Source of the DNA: Brumimicrobium sp964346075
GTDB taxonomy: Bacteria; Bacteroidota; Bacteroidia; Flavobacteriales_D; Crocinitomicaceae
NCBI GenBank assembly: GCA_964346075.1
Contig: CAYFTH010000068.1
Location: 1 to 16,450, forward strand
Direction: 5' to 3'
DNA length: 16,450 nt
Of the stretch, positions 14,023-16,450 are shown one piece after another. How positions within the stretch are numbered: the stretch's first letter is position 1; each line of letters opens with the position of its first letter. Made by a program: the position numbers and the translations under genes. The notes under the pieces were generated by a model that searched no databases, was not told where the DNA came from, and saw only the letters and a list, made by a program, of their open reading frames with translations.

Positions 14023-15951
14023 ATGAAAAGATTAGTTTATATACTGTTGAACCTGACGCTCAGCTTTGGAGCGCTCGGTAATCCATCAGACACGAGTAAA
14101 GTGGAATGGATCAAACCTTATTTCAACACCAAGGCCGATCACAGCTATGCATTACCAGGTAATGAATCACGCGATGAATGGGACATGATAGGTGTTTTAG
14201 TTGATTGTATTGATTCCGCAAAAGTCAGCATAGATCTGGTAGCTTACGACCTCCAAAACATGCGCGTAGGGTCCGCCCTTGCCCGCGCAGCACGTCGCGG
14301 TGTACAAGTTCGCGTCATTACAGATGTCATCCACCGTCATCATGCTCCAAAATATACACAACCTATGTGGGATACTTTGCGCGCTGCAGGCATACCAAAT
14401 ATTGATGACAGCGGCACAATATATTGGCCAGATGGCGAAATCGAGCATCGTTTTGAAAAACTTCCCAATTCAGGTGCAAATATGCACCATAAATTTGCTG
14501 TTTTTGATTTATTAAGTGAAGATCCTGATGATTATCACCTCTGGACTGGAACGATGAATGTCACCTATACAGGACCCTGGAACACCAATGCAACCTTACA
14601 TATCAAAGATAGTGGTATCGCTGAAGCATATTTTGAGGAATTTCAGCAAATGTGGGGAGGCGAAGATTCTGAGCCCAATAACCGGCGTGCACGCTTTCAC
14701 AAGGACAAAAGTAATGTTTCTAAAAATATTCATCATGTGAATGAAACGCGTGTAGAAGTTTACTTTGGACCTATGGATCGCCGCAGAACTAAACCGAGTA
14801 TAGCTGCCCGCATTACCGAATTAATAGAAGATTATGCCAAACACGACGCGCGATTCTTAGCTTTTGCTATCAGTTCAAACATTCCTATCAGTCAAGCTTT
14901 GATAAAGCGATCCGGCCGCGGGGAGATTAATTTACAAGGAGTTATAGATCCTGCATTTTATGCACGCTACCGCAATAACGATGATATTTGGGCTCGTCCA
15001 GAAATGGCATTTGGAAATCGACTTGTTTTACCAGCCAAAGAGGTGCGCAAGCTGCACAGCAAAACAATGATTATTGATGCCCAATACCCTTATCCTGAAA
15101 AGCATGATGCTTTGACAATAACTGGCTCATACAATTTCTCTGCCGCTGCTGAAAGAGCCAATGATGAAAATATTTTATTGATTTTCGACAACAAAATCAC
15201 GAATCAGTACTTGCAGGATTTTATGGGGGTCATGAGTCGGGCTCAAGGGGAATCCTTTCACCGCTACCCAACGGTAGATACTACAAAATGGTATGATCAA
15301 TTCAGAGTCGTCGAAGGAGACCGTATTGAAGTTGAACTCGCCACCAAATTCTATTATCCTGTTGACCTGTTAGGTGTTGATGCACCACGAACCTGGGGAG
15401 GACACGAGGACTCGACTTATTATTATTCAGCAGCATCCAAAAACTACCTCAAAACGTTATTAAAAGGAGCTTCTTTGCGAATTGTTGGTCCACGAGGGTT
15501 ACCCCGCCACAAGTATGGCAGTTACAAGGGTTATGTTCAAGTGAAAAATGAAGATAGCATCTTTCATCTCAATCGGGCTATTCTGAGTAACGGACACGCC
15601 GATTACTCTGAATATTATTATCAACCCGGTGACTCTGCCATGGCTTTTCAAATTGAAACTGAACGTGCACGTCAACTCCAACTTGGTATGTGGGAAAAAC
15701 CAACAATGATTGGTCAAAAAATAATCACGGACGATGCGTTAATGCAGCAAAATTTATTCCCGCTAAATATTAATACAGCAACCAAAAAAGAACTTCAGTT
15801 TTTACCAACCGTTGGTCCCGGACGAGCTCAAAAAATACTTGACTATCGCGATAAAAATGGTGATTTTAATTCACTGAATGCACTTGATAGAATACCAGGT
15901 ATTGGGCCCGCTACGCTGAAAAAACTCGCACCGATGGTTGTTTTTGAGTAG
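14023..15951 (+). CDS. Secreted PLD-family nuclease with SNase-like and helix-hairpin-helix domains
   Basis: A 642-residue exported protein, probably a nuclease. Residues 1-19 are a signal peptide (MKRLVYILLNLTLSFGALG). Residues about 45-400 hold a phospholipase D-type catalytic unit with two complete HKD motifs: HHKFAVFD (H155, K157, D162) with GTMN (176-179), and HSKTMIID (H345, K347, D352) with GSYN (368-371). Residues 431-560 resemble staphylococcal nuclease: GD (432-433), LLGVDAP (449-455), KYG (497-499), LNRAILSNGHAD (516-527) and QLGMW (553-557). Residues 580-640 are a ComEA-type helix-hairpin-helix module (NINTATKKELQFLPTVGPGR, then IPGIGPATLKKL), which binds DNA backbone non-specifically. 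Together these point to cutting extracellular or periplasmic DNA; a lipase role is less likely. It has its own promoter and no obvious partner. The SNase-like domain appears catalytically dead. Confidence 0.86.
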   Translation: MKRLVYILLNLTLSFGALGNPSDTSKVEWIKPYFNTKADHSYALPGNESRDEWDMIGVLVDCIDSAKVSIDLVAYDLQNMRVGSALARAARRGVQVRVITDVIHRHHAPKYTQPMWDTLRAAGIPNIDDSGTIYWPDGEIEHRFEKLPNSGANMHHKFAVFDLLSEDPDDYHLWTGTMNVTYTGPWNTNATLHIKDSGIAEAYFEEFQQMWGGEDSEPNNRRARFHKDKSNVSKNIHHVNETRVEVYFGPMDRRRTKPSIAARITELIEDYAKHDARFLAFAISSNIPISQALIKRSGRGEINLQGVIDPAFYARYRNNDDIWARPEMAFGNRLVLPAKEVRKLHSKTMIIDAQYPYPEKHDALTITGSYNFSAAAERANDENILLIFDNKITNQYLQDFMGVMSRAQGESFHRYPTVDTTKWYDQFRVVEGDRIEVELATKFYYPVDLLGVDAPRTWGGHEDSTYYYSAASKNYLKTLLKGASLRIVGPRGLPRHKYGSYKGYVQVKNEDSIFHLNRAILSNGHADYSEYYYQPGDSAMAFQIETERARQLQLGMWEKPTMIGQKIITDDALMQQNLFPLNINTATKKELQFLPTVGPGRAQKILDYRDKNGDFNSLNALDRIPGIGPATLKKLAPMVVFE

Positions 15952-15963
15952 TAATATCGTCTT

Positions 15964-15990
15964 AAAAACCTGGGGTATTTTCTTTATTTT
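15964..15990 (+). terminator. Weak terminator-like hairpin after the PLD-type gene
   Basis: About a dozen bases after the stop, AAAACC and GGTATTTT can form a short stem with one bulge around a 3-base loop, followed by a T-rich run to 15990. The stem is short, so termination is plausible but not firm. Confidence 0.3.
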
Positions 15991-16202
15991 GACGCTATTT
16001 GAAATATGCTAGTTATAATAATTAAAATTTAATAACTTGGACCTAATAGCGTTTATTCAAATCTCCCTACTTCATCTATTCTTACTTTGGAAAATATTTT
16101 TCTCTATTAACTACTTTTTCCCATTACTCACTTTTGTTTATTTTAAAAAGTGTTCGTGAGCTCCCTTTGGTCGGTTGCTGCAAAAAGTAGCAAAAAGATC
16201 TA

Positions 16203-16334
16203 GGCCTTGTTAAATTTTTAAAGTCTCCACTCCTGAACGGCGATGATTTCGCGGATCTCTTCCGGCAAGCTCCAGAGTTAGCTCTATCATTAGCGCCCTC
16301 CAATTCGCTCCAACTTCAAAAATTTAAAATGGCC
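16203..16334. repeat. MITE-like or palindromic repeat element with 22-base terminal inverted repeats
   Basis: The arms at 16203-16224 and 16313-16334 are inverted copies matching at 19 of 22 positions, both bounded by GGCC. They enclose 88 bases that are about 55% G+C by hand count, clearly above the AT-rich flanks. There is no gene inside. This could be a non-autonomous mobile element, a dispersed palindromic repeat, or a structured RNA. No clear target-site duplication was found directly outside the GGCC ends, and copy number cannot be known from one window. Confidence 0.5.
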
Positions 16335-16450
16335 AATTCCCCTTATCGAATCTACTAGTACCTTAATTTCAATCCTGCTTTTAGGTACAAATATTTAGTC
16401 GCTCCTTATAACACACTTAAAGATCTAATATTCAGTAATATAAAGTGTTT

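Larger units (their letters stand above)
15952..16450. other. Gene-free 499-base region with several inverted repeats
   Basis: No credible gene was seen on either strand. The region holds a nested structure, ACGCTAT (15992-15998) with ATAGCGT (16046-16052) and inside it AGTTAT (16011-16016) with ATAACT (16032-16037); a second inverted repeat, CACTTTT (16129-16135) with AAAAGTG (16146-16152); a short direct repeat GCAAAAAG near 16180-16197; and the 132-base inverted-repeat element at 16203-16334. From 16335 to the window end nothing further was recognised. Confidence 0.6.

Noticed and set aside
15760..15951. Type IX secretion C-terminal sorting domain on the PLD-type protein
   Set aside because: The C-terminus is a clear ComEA-type helix-hairpin-helix module, not a beta-sandwich tail with the usual K-[V/L] ending.

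Overview
The window looks like chromosomal DNA of a Bacteroidota bacterium, most likely a Flavobacteriales-type lineage; this is inferred from gene content and signals, not from a marker gene. DNA is AT-rich, most starts lack a Shine-Dalgarno sequence, and several upstream regions carry the Bacteroidota -7 box TAnnTTTG (perfect at 4006-4013 and 13979-13986, one mismatch at 125-132). A fused RibBA, an LptF/G permease with a long periplasmic insert, and a giant secreted repeat protein with an N-terminal carboxypeptidase-regulatory-like domain fit this group. No rRNA, tRNA, CRISPR array, integrase or transposase gene was found.

Layout. 1-151: a terminator-like hairpin and a promoter region. 152-3981 (+): three genes whose ends overlap by 8 and 11 bases, an LptF/LptG-family lipopolysaccharide-transport permease followed by two GT4-type glycosyltransferases; an envelope operon. 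4031-5254 (+): ribBA, with its own promoter in the short gap. 5255-5521: convergent gap, at most one doubtful small ORF. 5522-11947 (-): a 1670-residue secreted protein, whose stop lies inside the start region of an ApbE-like FMN-transferase lipoprotein, followed by a 76-residue membrane protein. 11948-12061: a divergent gap with a 13-bp stem-loop in the presumed leader of the giant gene. 12062-13971 (+): a DAO-family FAD oxidoreductase and a ComB-like phosphatase, 23 bases apart. 14023-15951 (+): a secreted protein joining a two-HKD phospholipase D-type nuclease, a degenerate staphylococcal-nuclease-like domain and a ComEA-type helix-hairpin-helix tail. 15952-16450: about 500 bases without a gene, holding nested inverted repeats, including a 132-base element with 22-base imperfect terminal inverted repeats and a GC-rich core.

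The strongest candidates for something undescribed are the PLD/pseudo-SNase/HhH secreted protein and the 16-unit giant protein translationally coupled to a flavinyl-transferase lipoprotein. The rest is ordinary envelope and cofactor metabolism. All functional calls are by motif recognition by eye; no database search was run.
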